Origin: Commensalibacter papalotli
GTDB lineage: Bacteria; Pseudomonadota; Alphaproteobacteria; Acetobacterales; Acetobacteraceae
DNA length: 64,000 nucleotides
Reading direction: 5' to 3'
Assembly (NCBI RefSeq): GCF_947179115.1
Contig: NZ_CAMXCI010000001.1
Location: forward strand, 434,001 to 498,000
In this document: positions 45,693 to 53,534 of the stretch, piece after piece
Numbering within the stretch: position 1 is the stretch's first letter
Layout of the letters: every line of letters starts with the position of its first letter
The notes under the pieces: generated by a model
Told to the model about the DNA's origin: nothing
Database searches by the model: none
The model's input: the letters and a program-made list of their open reading frames with translations, nothing else
Made by a program: the position numbers and the translations under genes

Positions 45693-46232
45693 ATGAATAA
45701 TTCTTATACTTTGACTGCAAAAATCTTACATTGGTTGATGGCTGCAATATTTATTTTTGTATGGTGCCTTGCTTTTTATTCAAACCATCTGATTTTCGAT
45801 ACAAATACAGATGCTCTGCAACATACCTTAATCGGATTACATAAGAATATTGCTACAACTATTATTTTCTTGTTTTTTATTCGTATCTTTTGGCGTTATA
45901 CCCACCCCGCCCCTAAATTGCCTGATACTATGTCTCCAATCATGAAAAAATTAGCTCACATCATGCATATTATCTTATATCTTGCATTGATATTGATGCC
46001 AATAACTGGTTGTTTGTTAAGCTGGAGTGCAGGTTATCAAGCACCTGTTTTATATTTGTTTAACTTACCGGACATCATACAAAAAAATCCAGAATTAAAA
46101 GCTATTTTAAAACCTACACATGTTTATTTATCTTGGGTAGTAGGGGTTATGGTTATTGGGCATATTGCCAGTGCTTTGAAACATCGTTTTATTGACAAAG
46201 ATAGTGTGTTTAACTCTATGATGTTCAAATAA
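45693..46232 (+). CDS. cytochrome b561
   Basis: Di-heme membrane cytochrome of 179 residues with four helices. Heme-ligand histidines are His14 (KILHWLMAA), His48 (LIGLHKNI), and two later ones (HIMHIILYLALILMPITGC; VGVMVIGHIASALKHRF). Family members oxidise ubiquinol and pass electrons to superoxide or other acceptors. It ends 3 bases before the end of the convergent Sel1 gene. The binding site is weak. Confidence 0.9.
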   Translation: MNNSYTLTAKILHWLMAAIFIFVWCLAFYSNHLIFDTNTDALQHTLIGLHKNIATTIIFLFFIRIFWRYTHPAPKLPDTMSPIMKKLAHIMHIILYLALILMPITGCLLSWSAGYQAPVLYLFNLPDIIQKNPELKAILKPTHVYLSWVVGVMVIGHIASALKHRFIDKDSVFNSMMFK

Positions 46233-46235
46233 AAC

Positions 46236-47030
46236 TTAGTTTTGTTGAGCTTTTAATTTTGAAATTATGGAATGGGTTTGTACATCACACAGCTTAGGAG
46301 AAGCTTTGCATCCTTGCTGAAGTAAATTCAATGCTTTTTTATTATCTTTTGGTAAACCCTCTCCTGATTGGTATTTAATACCTAATTTAATTTTAGCCAA
46401 ATCACTTCCTTTATCTATTGCTTTTTCGAAGTAAATTTTTGCTTTTTTAAAATCCTGAGGAATACCTTGTCCTATATCATACATTGTGCCCAAATTTACC
46501 AAAGCATTAACATTTCCTTGATTGGCCGCTTTTTGATAATATTCTTTTGCCTTAATAGAATTTTGAAGAATACCTTTACCTTCATAATACATTAATCCAA
46601 GTTCAAATTGTGCTATAGGTTGTCCTTGATCTGCTGATTTTTGAAACCAATAAGCAGCTTTTTTATCATTATGAGAAATAATAATTCCATCTTTATAAGA
46701 TAACGCCAGCATGAGTTGAGCATTTGCATTTCCTTGATCAGCTGCTTTTTGGTACCAATATAGTTCTTTTTTATGATCTACAGGTACGCGTTTTCCTAGA
46801 CTATATAACAATCCTAAAGTCAACTGAGCATTTGCATCTCCATGATTGGCCTTAGATTTGATTGTATCTAAACTAACATTATTAGTTATATATGGATTTC
46901 CATTTGAGGATGTTTGAGATAAATAAATATTATTATTATTTAAAAATGGATTACCAGTTTTTGCACTAGCAAAATTATTATAAAACGACAAAGAGGCAAA
47001 AATAGCAAAAAAATATCTATATCGAAGCAT
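46236..47030 (-). CDS. secreted Sel1-repeat protein
   Basis: Protein of 264 residues with a signal peptide (MLRYRYFFAIFASLSFYNNFASA). It is followed by a short Asn/Ser linker and five Sel1-like repeats (about residues 65-245), each of the form A-x2-LG-x-LY-x-G-x-G-x-D-x2-KA-x2-Y-x2-A. The repeats form an alpha solenoid used for protein binding. AGGGGC precedes the start. The tRNA-Val gene lies just upstream on the same strand with no clear terminator between, so read-through is possible. The partner is unknown. Confidence 0.88.
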   Translation of the reverse strand: MLRYRYFFAIFASLSFYNNFASAKTGNPFLNNNNIYLSQTSSNGNPYITNNVSLDTIKSKANHGDANAQLTLGLLYSLGKRVPVDHKKELYWYQKAADQGNANAQLMLALSYKDGIIISHNDKKAAYWFQKSADQGQPIAQFELGLMYYEGKGILQNSIKAKEYYQKAANQGNVNALVNLGTMYDIGQGIPQDFKKAKIYFEKAIDKGSDLAKIKLGIKYQSGEGLPKDNKKALNLLQQGCKASPKLCDVQTHSIISKLKAQQN

Positions 47031-47115
47031 TTAATGAGCCCCTAAAAACGTAACTGTCATATTAAAACAGGTAATTCTATCTATTTTATGGGAAATTTTT
47101 ATACTATAGCTTAGA

Positions 47116-47190
47116 TGGTGGGTGTAACAGGGATTGAACCTGTGACCCCTACCATGTCAAGGTAGTGCTCTCCCGCTGAGCTATACACCC
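47116..47190 (-). tRNA. tRNA-Val (anticodon GAC)
   Basis: Cloverleaf of 75 bases with encoded CCA. The acceptor stem GGGTGTA/TACACCC, D-arm (AGCTCAGCGGGAGAGC), anticodon stem CTACC/GGTAG with loop TTGACAT, and T-arm GGTTCAATCCC are all present. Anticodon GAC reads GUC/GUU valine codons. The 5' end is at 47190. Confidence 0.95.
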
Positions 47191-47194
47191 ATCT

Positions 47195-47262
47195 AGCTGA
47201 TAAACGTTTAATAACGATGTTCTTTTAAAGCTGATAAACGTTTAATAACGATGTTCTTTTAA
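47195..47262. repeat. 34-bp perfect tandem duplication upstream of tRNA-Val
   Basis: Two identical 34-base copies (47195-47228 and 47229-47262), each beginning AGCTGATAAACGTTTAATAA. They start 4 bases from the tRNA 5' end on its upstream side, so the duplicated unit would sit in the promoter or 5' leader region of the tRNA gene. Confidence 0.9.
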
Positions 47263-47337
47263 AAGTGCAAGTGGTCAAAGTGAAAAAAATGAAATATTTT
47301 AAAGATATTTTATGGATATTGTTTATGTGGATTGCCA

Positions 47338-48210
47338 ATGTCACTTTTTGATCTTATAGATTCTTCCTTTTCCTCACCCTTTATTATGCAATATCCACAA
47401 AATATGCATCCTTATCCAATTCTAGTGAGCTCTCCTCATTCTGGAATGCAATATGATACACAATTATTATCTTTAAGTAGGCTCTCTATAGAGGAATTGC
47501 GTAAAAGTGAAGATAGCTATGTTCATCTTTTATGCGATCAGTTCCCTCAACTTGGCGTAACTTTGTTACAAGCCACTCTGCCGAGAATATTTTGTGATTT
47601 AAACCGTGAAGCATGGGAGCTGGACCCTGATATGTTCAAGGATCCCTTGCCAGATTGGTGTAATCAAAACAGCTATCAAGTTAAAAGGGGCTTTGGCACT
47701 GTTCATAAAATCAGTGCCTTGGGCAGACCAATTTATAAATATTATTTATCATTTGCCAAAATCCAACAAAGAATTGAGACTTATTGGTTTTCTTACCATC
47801 AGCAAATTCAACAATTTATTCAAACCAGTTGTGATCATTATGGAGGCTGTATTCTTTTAGACATCCACTCGATGCCTTCGATGCCTAAACGAAGCCCCTA
47901 TTATACCGATATTGTCTTAGGGGATGGCTTTGCACAAACATGCTCATCGACACTCATTAATAACAGTCAGAAATTCTTTACTCAACACGGATTAAAAGTT
48001 AGTAAAAACACCCCTTATGCAGGAGGTTATATTACTCGCCATTATGGTAACCCCAAGCAAAATATCCATACCATGCAAATTGAGATTAATAAAAGCCTAT
48101 ATATGAACGAAGATGATTTTGAAATGCATGGAGGATTCACAGTATTACAATCAATATTAATCGAGTATATTAAATGGATATGTTTACAAAAAACCATCTT
48201 CAATAACTAA
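47338..48210 (+). CDS. N-formylglutamate amidohydrolase family protein
   Basis: Zinc-dependent hydrolase of the HutG/FGase family, 290 residues from ATG 47338; a TTG two codons earlier is less likely. Motifs are ILVSSPHSGMQYD, the EDSYVHLLCD segment, PRIFCDLNRE, GCILLDIHSMPSMPKR and HTMQIEINKSLYM. The family hydrolyses N-formyl-L-glutamate in histidine degradation, but no hut genes adjoin, so it may act on another N-acyl amino acid. A weak GGA precedes the start. Confidence 0.87.
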   Translation: MSLFDLIDSSFSSPFIMQYPQNMHPYPILVSSPHSGMQYDTQLLSLSRLSIEELRKSEDSYVHLLCDQFPQLGVTLLQATLPRIFCDLNREAWELDPDMFKDPLPDWCNQNSYQVKRGFGTVHKISALGRPIYKYYLSFAKIQQRIETYWFSYHQQIQQFIQTSCDHYGGCILLDIHSMPSMPKRSPYYTDIVLGDGFAQTCSSTLINNSQKFFTQHGLKVSKNTPYAGGYITRHYGNPKQNIHTMQIEINKSLYMNEDDFEMHGGFTVLQSILIEYIKWICLQKTIFNN

Positions 48211-48329
48211 ATATTAAATCTTCAGCACTAGCTTATAATAATTCAACTTGAATAAGCACGATATCAGATGAACACAGCTTTGATTAAAGGTATAGAGAAG
48301 AATATGTTAATAAACATAAAACCTTATCA

Positions 48330-48938
48330 TCATTTATAAATATCGTCTTTTTTATAACACTCTGCGTTGGTATATGGGAATATTGTATATAAATTTGGAT
48401 ATACTTTATATACACGAGATACATCGCAAACAATTTTATTTTTCATTTTCCATAATTTTAAATCATCAGATACGCTGAGATTATAACTTTGGCTGGACGC
48501 AAGCATAAGCGAAGAATCCATTCCTGCAAAACCCCATGAGTCAATTTCGTATAAAAAACCTTCTTGTCCTTTTGCTTCTTCAAACTGCATTGGATGAAAT
48601 AAAACCCACTGATAAAATATCGAATAGGGATAAAGTTTAGATGAAGTGATCGCTGCCACTGGGGCACAAATTATAAGAAATACCGATATTATGAGATTTC
48701 TAACAGATTTATTTTCCTTAAAATGATTAAAAATAATGGCAACAGATACAAAAAGCAGACAAATTAAAATGAAAAGACCAAAAAAGAAGATAAAAAAATC
48801 GTTTGAAGATCCATAATAAATACAAAGCATAAAAAACGAAGCAGAAAGAAAAATATCCAAATTTCGAAACTTGTTTCTAATGACAAAAAAAATAAAAATT
48901 GATGGCAAAATAACAATCAAAGACATTATAAATATCAT
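48330..48938 (-). CDS. orphan membrane protein, four helices plus periplasmic tail
   Basis: No family recognised. The 202 residues begin with about four hydrophobic segments (to about residue 110). A soluble C-terminal part of about 90 residues follows with two cysteines (IVCDVSRVYKVYPN and YTNAECYKKD), and would lie on the periplasmic side if the N-terminus is inside. The composition is unusually rich in Phe and Ile. It is flanked by converging and unrelated genes and has only a weak binding site (GAG). It could be a lineage-specific gene. Confidence 0.5.
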   Translation of the reverse strand: MIFIMSLIVILPSIFIFFVIRNKFRNLDIFLSASFFMLCIYYGSSNDFFIFFFGLFILICLLFVSVAIIFNHFKENKSVRNLIISVFLIICAPVAAITSSKLYPYSIFYQWVLFHPMQFEEAKGQEGFLYEIDSWGFAGMDSSLMLASSQSYNLSVSDDLKLWKMKNKIVCDVSRVYKVYPNLYTIFPYTNAECYKKDDIYK

Positions 48939-49067
48939 AAAAAATCTCGTTATAAATTAGTCATTAAGTTACAATCACATATCTATAGAAATGCTTTTAT
49001 AAACGAATTTATTACTTAGTATCAGTATAACTCATATTATATAAACTAATATTTTGTTTATTTTGCA

Positions 49068-49493
49068 CTATCCATGTAACCCTAATTCAATCACAGGACA
49101 ACGATCCATCACCACATCGACACCTGCACTTACTGCACGCTGAGCAGCAACTTCATGAACGATACCCAGCTGTGTCCATAAAAGTTTAGGTAATAGTTTT
49201 AAAGTTAACATCTCATCAACAATTTCTGGAACAGCATCTGTATTGCGAAAGACCTCTACCATATCGATTGGTACATTAATATCAGACAAAGTTGCAAAAA
49301 CTTTTTTTTCTAGTATTTGTTGCCCTTCTAAACCAGGATTTACAGGGATAACTTTAAATCCATAATCTAATAATTTTTTCATAACTCCATAGCTAGGGCG
49401 CTCAGGCTTGTTGGATGCGCCAACCAAAGCAATCGTTTTAAGTGCTAATAAAGCTTTCAAAATGTCTGATTGTTCTGTTAAAATTTTTGCCAT
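49068..49493 (-). CDS. CoA-binding protein (YccU-like)
   Basis: Small Rossmann-fold protein of 141 residues with the CoA-binding pattern TIALVGASNKPERPSYGVMK, VIPVNPGLEGQQILEKKVF, VDMVEVFRN, and a conserved end (WTQLGIVHEVAAQRAVSAGV, MDRCPVIEL). It corresponds to the succinyl-CoA synthetase alpha N-domain standing alone. The function is not known. GAGG precedes the start. It diverges from htpG. Confidence 0.9.
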   Translation of the reverse strand: MAKILTEQSDILKALLALKTIALVGASNKPERPSYGVMKKLLDYGFKVIPVNPGLEGQQILEKKVFATLSDINVPIDMVEVFRNTDAVPEIVDEMLTLKLLPKLLWTQLGIVHEVAAQRAVSAGVDVVMDRCPVIELGLHG

Positions 49494-49580
49494 TGTTTTG
49501 CCTCTTTATTTTTATTAGCCATTTATTGTATAATAACAGATGAAAATTTAAAAATAATTAAATTATAGGAAATTTATTTC

Positions 49581-51431
49581 ATGACTACTGACACATCAAA
49601 TCACAAAGAAGAACAACATCAGTTTAGTGCTGAAGTTGAACGCCTTATGGATTTAGTGGTTCACGCTCTTTATTCAGAAAGAGAAATTTTTCTACGTGAG
49701 CTCATTGCCAACTCTGCCGATGCTACAGACAGAAGACGTTTTGAAGCACTTACCAATGAAGCATGTGCCCTACCTGCAACGCCCCAACTACGCATAAACA
49801 TTGACAAGGATGCACGCCTTTTAACCATCAGCGATGATGGTATTGGCATGAGCAAAGAAGAAATCATGCAAAACCTTGGTACTATTGCACGTTCTGGAAC
49901 CAGAGCTTTTGAAAAAGAATTAAAAGATGCAAAACCAGAAGACCGTCCTAATTTAATTGGTCAATTTGGTGTTGGTTTTTATTCTGCATTCATGGTGGCT
50001 GACAAAGTTGAAGTCATTTCTCGTCGTGCGGGTACTGATGAAGCATGGAGTTGGGTTTCTGAAGGTAAAGGTCAGTATACTTTAACCCAAGCAACCCGTG
50101 ATACCGCGGGCACAACTATTATTTTACATATTAAAAGCGATGCTGATGAATATTTAGAAAGCATGCGCTTGGAAAATATTATTCGCAAATGGGCGGATCA
50201 TATTGCATGGCCAATCGTTATTAAACAAGGCGAAGAAGAAGAAAGAAACGCCAACGAAGGTACCGCTTTATGGCGCAAACCCCGCAGTGAAATCACCGAC
50301 GAACAAATGGATGATTTTTACCGTCATATTACCCATTTATTCGATAAACCCTTGGCAACTCTGTTATGGCATGCTGAAGGTGTATTTGAGTTCACTTCAC
50401 TCCTTTTTATTCCAGGAATGATTTCTCCTTTTGCTCCTGTGGATCAAGAAAGAAAAAGTAAAGTTCGCCTTCATGTACGTCGTATGTTCATTACTGACGA
50501 AGCTGAAATGTTACCTGCTTGGTTACGTTTTATCCAAGGGATTGTGGATACAGAAGACTTGCCTTTAAACGTTTCTCGTGAAATGTTACAAAATACCCCT
50601 GTGTTGGCTCGTATTCGTAAAGCTTTGACCAACCGAGTTATTTCTGAATTACAAAAACTTTCTGAAGATAAAGAAAAATACGGAACATTCTGGAATCTGT
50701 TCGGTGCAATCCTCAAAGAAGGTTTATGGGAAAATGGAGAACATTCAGAAAGTATTCTTAAACTTTCCAGATTTTACTCTTCTACCGAGGAAGGTTTAAC
50801 CACCCTGCCAGATTATGTTTCACGGATGAAAGATGGCCAGGAAGCAATTTATTTCTTAGCTGGAGATTCTAAAGAAATTCTTTCATCTTCCCCTCAACTT
50901 GAAGGATTTAAAGCACAAGGTATTGAAGTATTGCTCTTCACCGATGCCGTTGATGCTTTTTGGCCTGATCGTGTGGGTAAATTTAGTGATAAACCTCTGC
51001 GCAGTATAACTCAAGCCAAAGAAGACCTTGAAAAGTTAATGGGTGATGTAGAGTATGTTAACAACGAAGAAGAAGAGAATCTTTTAAAATCTTTAAAAGA
51101 GGTTTTAACCGATAAAGTCAGTGAAGTCCGTACAACACAACGCTTGGTTGATAGTCCTGTAATTTTGGCTGCTTCTGCTGGTGGACCAGACTTGCAAATG
51201 CAACGCCTTATGCGTCGCAATGATAAAACGATGCCTTCTGCTTCTCCTGTGTTAGAGCTTAATCCAAATCACCCTTGGATTAAATCTTTGGTATTAAAAG
51301 CAAAAGATGGTAAGGATATTAGCGAAGAAGCAAGCATTTTACTTGATCTTGCTCGTGTTCAAGATGGCGAAATGCCAATTGATCCAACCTTGTTTGCACG
51401 CCGTATTGCAACTGTATTAACGGGGAAATAA
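49581..51431 (+). CDS. htpG: molecular chaperone HtpG (Hsp90)
   Basis: ATP-dependent chaperone of 616 residues. The GHKL ATPase start has QFSAEVERLMDLVVHALYSE, FLRELIANSADA (nucleotide-binding Glu and Asn), DDGIGMSKEEI and GQFGVGFYSAFMVAD. The middle domain has LPLNVSREMLQNTPVLARIR with the catalytic Arg. A C-terminal dimer domain follows. One residue is unusual: the family's NASDA reads NSADA. AGGA precedes the start. A long palindrome follows the stop (51484-51527). Confidence 0.96.
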   Translation: MTTDTSNHKEEQHQFSAEVERLMDLVVHALYSEREIFLRELIANSADATDRRRFEALTNEACALPATPQLRINIDKDARLLTISDDGIGMSKEEIMQNLGTIARSGTRAFEKELKDAKPEDRPNLIGQFGVGFYSAFMVADKVEVISRRAGTDEAWSWVSEGKGQYTLTQATRDTAGTTIILHIKSDADEYLESMRLENIIRKWADHIAWPIVIKQGEEEERNANEGTALWRKPRSEITDEQMDDFYRHITHLFDKPLATLLWHAEGVFEFTSLLFIPGMISPFAPVDQERKSKVRLHVRRMFITDEAEMLPAWLRFIQGIVDTEDLPLNVSREMLQNTPVLARIRKALTNRVISELQKLSEDKEKYGTFWNLFGAILKEGLWENGEHSESILKLSRFYSSTEEGLTTLPDYVSRMKDGQEAIYFLAGDSKEILSSSPQLEGFKAQGIEVLLFTDAVDAFWPDRVGKFSDKPLRSITQAKEDLEKLMGDVEYVNNEEEENLLKSLKEVLTDKVSEVRTTQRLVDSPVILAASAGGPDLQMQRLMRRNDKTMPSASPVLELNPNHPWIKSLVLKAKDGKDISEEASILLDLARVQDGEMPIDPTLFARRIATVLTGK

Positions 51432-51572
51432 AATTTTTACAAAGCGATAATTTAGTTAAATATAGATATTTCATATTGTATTTTTCAATTATCATGATAA
51501 ATAAATATTTTTATCATGATAATTGAACATAATAATAAATAAATTTTTAAATAAAATAAGTATATAACTTGA
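51432..51572. other. start of an A/T-rich decaying region
   Basis: No gene. The gene-free stretch from 51432 to 52788 holds the palindrome at 51484-51527 and remnants at 51573-51975 and 52162-52764. The bases between those (51976-52161) show nothing that I can support. Confidence 0.5.
51484..51527. terminator. 16-bp near-perfect palindrome downstream of htpG
   Basis: Left arm TTCAATTATCATGATA (51484-51499) pairs perfectly with TATCATGATAATTGAA (51512-51527) over a 12-base loop. It begins 53 bases after the htpG stop. The T-run after it is poor, so terminator function is possible but not certain. Confidence 0.45.
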
Positions 51573-51975
51573 TATTTATTAATTACTGGAACTGCATTCT
51601 TACTTTTATTACTAAACTCAGCAAGACCTAGCATTCTTATTACACCTGAAAGTAATAATATACGCGTCTTTATTGGCATATCATATTTATGGTTATAAAT
51701 CGAATTAGTTATAATATTAATCACAACCTACAATTAAAAACAATAAATATCTCATTGCCACAAATGCGCTTCCATTATCTTTAATTAATGAAAGACTTCG
51801 TTTAGCTACACCAAAGCTATCTCACACTTTTCATAACACCTATATGGAAGGTTACGAAGGAATTGCTGACCTTACTAAAGAATTAAAAGATAATAAGAAT
51901 CAAGCAGTAATTGAAAATAAAAATTATTATCTTTTTTCTTATAAAGGCAATACTTTTATTTACTTTAACCCATAA
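51573..51975 (+). pseudogene. decayed gene of unknown family
   Basis: Two plus-strand pieces in different frames: 51573-51698 (AFLLLLLNSARPSILITPES, membrane-like) and 51721-51975 (KYLIATNALPLSLINERLRL, then LATPKLSHTFHNTYMEGYEG and a terminal GNTFIYFNP). The second has 84 open codons and a natural-looking C-terminus but no start. I read them as the remains of one gene broken by a frameshift and deletions. No family recognised. An overlapping minus-strand frame (51485-51724) looks less protein-like. Confidence 0.4.
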
Positions 51976-52161
51976 AGCAAAAATTACTTAAAATTATAAC
52001 CTAATCAGTTAAGAGAACCTTCAAACAGCCTATTAATATGCGAAATTTCATTTGAAAAAATAAAATGCAAGATTGAATTCTCATATACTTAGATAACAAT
52101 TATTAATAAAAAATCAATCAAGATATATTATACTTGCAATGAAAATAAAATTATAATCAAA

Positions 52162-52764
52162 TATTTAAATAATAAGAATTATTTTATACTATCCTGCCTA
52201 TTACCACCTTTTATAGCAATAATAATTATATATTAGCCTGCTATTTTCTTTGGGGATGATACGGTCAATTTTAATCCTTATTTGATTATTAAAATTAACA
52301 TCAAATTGGACATTCTTGACAAATTTTTTATTATTCTTTGACCAATATTTATTTCTTTAATCATTAATGAACCAGATATAATTAGTTCTTTACATTATAG
52401 AAATTTATCTATCAATCAAGAATACTCTAACGTAATCTATAATGACTATCTTAACAAAAACATTATTAATACACATCAGATTAATAACGCTTGCCTCTTG
52501 TCTTCAGACAAGAACAAAAATAAAGATTATACAATTAAATCTAATAGTATTATTAACGGTTTTCCAAATTATTTTATTAAGGTAATTAGTAATTCAGTTA
52601 AAATTATATCTAATCACGTTGATCTTCCAACAATATATATGAAGGATGGCAGTGTTGGAGTTTACTTAACAAAAGGAGAACATACATTAATTGTTTCTTA
52701 TAAAAAACACTTTTTACAATTAGTTTTTCTTCAATCTTTGGAGTTATTTGTTTATGTTATTTAA
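52162..52764 (+). pseudogene. broken, internally deleted paralogue of the GT-C-like protein at 53535-55148
   Basis: One frame, interrupted by just two stops (TAG 52234, TGA 52339), runs the whole way. Its start (NKNYFILSCLLPPFIAIIII) matches residues 3-30 of the intact protein downstream, and its last 140 residues match that protein's C-terminus: KDYTIKSNSIINGFPNY against VNYTIKSSQIRNGFPEY, and LPTIYMKDGSVGVYLTKGEH against IPTIYTKDGRLGIYLHKGDH. The central roughly 330 residues are gone. An open frame at 52498-52764 is only the tail of this remnant. Confidence 0.7.
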
Positions 52765-52788
52765 TAAAAAAAATCTTTTACACAATCC

Positions 52789-53460
52789 ATGATGAAATTA
52801 CACATTAATCAAGAAACAGATATATTGGCTGTAATTGATGTGCAAAATGATTTTTTGCCTGGTGGGGCATTAGGGGTTAAAGATGGGGATCAAATTATTC
52901 CTGTCATTAATCATCTTTTATCCCACCGTTTTCAGCGTTCTTTTGCCACTCAAGATTGGCATCCCAAAGATCATATTTCTTTTGCATGTAATCATCCTGG
53001 CGCAAAACCATATGATGCAATTGAATTGCCTTATGGCAAACAAACTTTATGGCCTGCTCATGCTGTACAAAATACAAAGGGCGCAGAATTATCCTCTGAA
53101 TTAAAACAAGACTGTTTTCAAAAGATTTTTCGTAAAGGATGGCGTCAAGATATTGATAGCTATTCAGCCTTTTATGAAAATGATTGCAAAACATCGACTG
53201 GACTAATCAACTGGTTACAAAAAATCGGTATCAAACGCATTTTCTTTGCTGGATTAGCAGAAGATTTTTGCGTTGCGTATTCTGCAATGGATGCTGTTAA
53301 CGCTGGGTTTGAAAGTTATATTATTAGCGATGCAACCAAGCCTGTAAATTTGATGCTTTCCAATCAAATCTCCAGCACCGAATATCAAAAAAAAATACTC
53401 CTAGCTATAGGAACAAAGTATATTCTCAGTGACAAGATAACCGTGAACTCACTTTATTAA
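52789..53460 (+). CDS. pncA: nicotinamidase
   Basis: Hydrolyses nicotinamide to nicotinate for NAD salvage. In 223 residues the catalytic triad is Asp17 (VIDVQNDFLPGGAL), Lys116 (IFRKGW) and Cys161 (GLAEDFCVAYSA). The metal ligands are Asp56 and His58 (TQDWHPKDH) and His91 (WPAHAVQN). The C-terminus is slightly longer than usual. It lies between the decayed paralogue and the intact GT-C-like gene, all on the plus strand, and has a weak binding site. Confidence 0.94.
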   Translation: MMKLHINQETDILAVIDVQNDFLPGGALGVKDGDQIIPVINHLLSHRFQRSFATQDWHPKDHISFACNHPGAKPYDAIELPYGKQTLWPAHAVQNTKGAELSSELKQDCFQKIFRKGWRQDIDSYSAFYENDCKTSTGLINWLQKIGIKRIFFAGLAEDFCVAYSAMDAVNAGFESYIISDATKPVNLMLSNQISSTEYQKKILLAIGTKYILSDKITVNSLY

Positions 53461-53534
53461 TACAATAAATATTGCCATATAATAACTATCTATATTATAG
53501 AAACATATTCCTATAACCTGAAAATATTATTATA

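Noticed and set aside
47116..47262. An integration (att) site at tRNA-Val flanked by a mobile element
   Set aside because: There is no integrase and no second copy of the tRNA 3' end within the window; the repeat is on the 5' side and is a local duplication.
51485..51724. A 79-codon minus-strand frame after htpG
   Set aside because: It covers the palindrome and low-complexity A/T sequence; the plus-strand reading gives more protein-like pieces.
52498..52764. An 88-codon open frame taken as a separate small protein
   Set aside because: It is only the 3' end of the broken paralogue; the same frame continues upstream past two stops with matching sequence.
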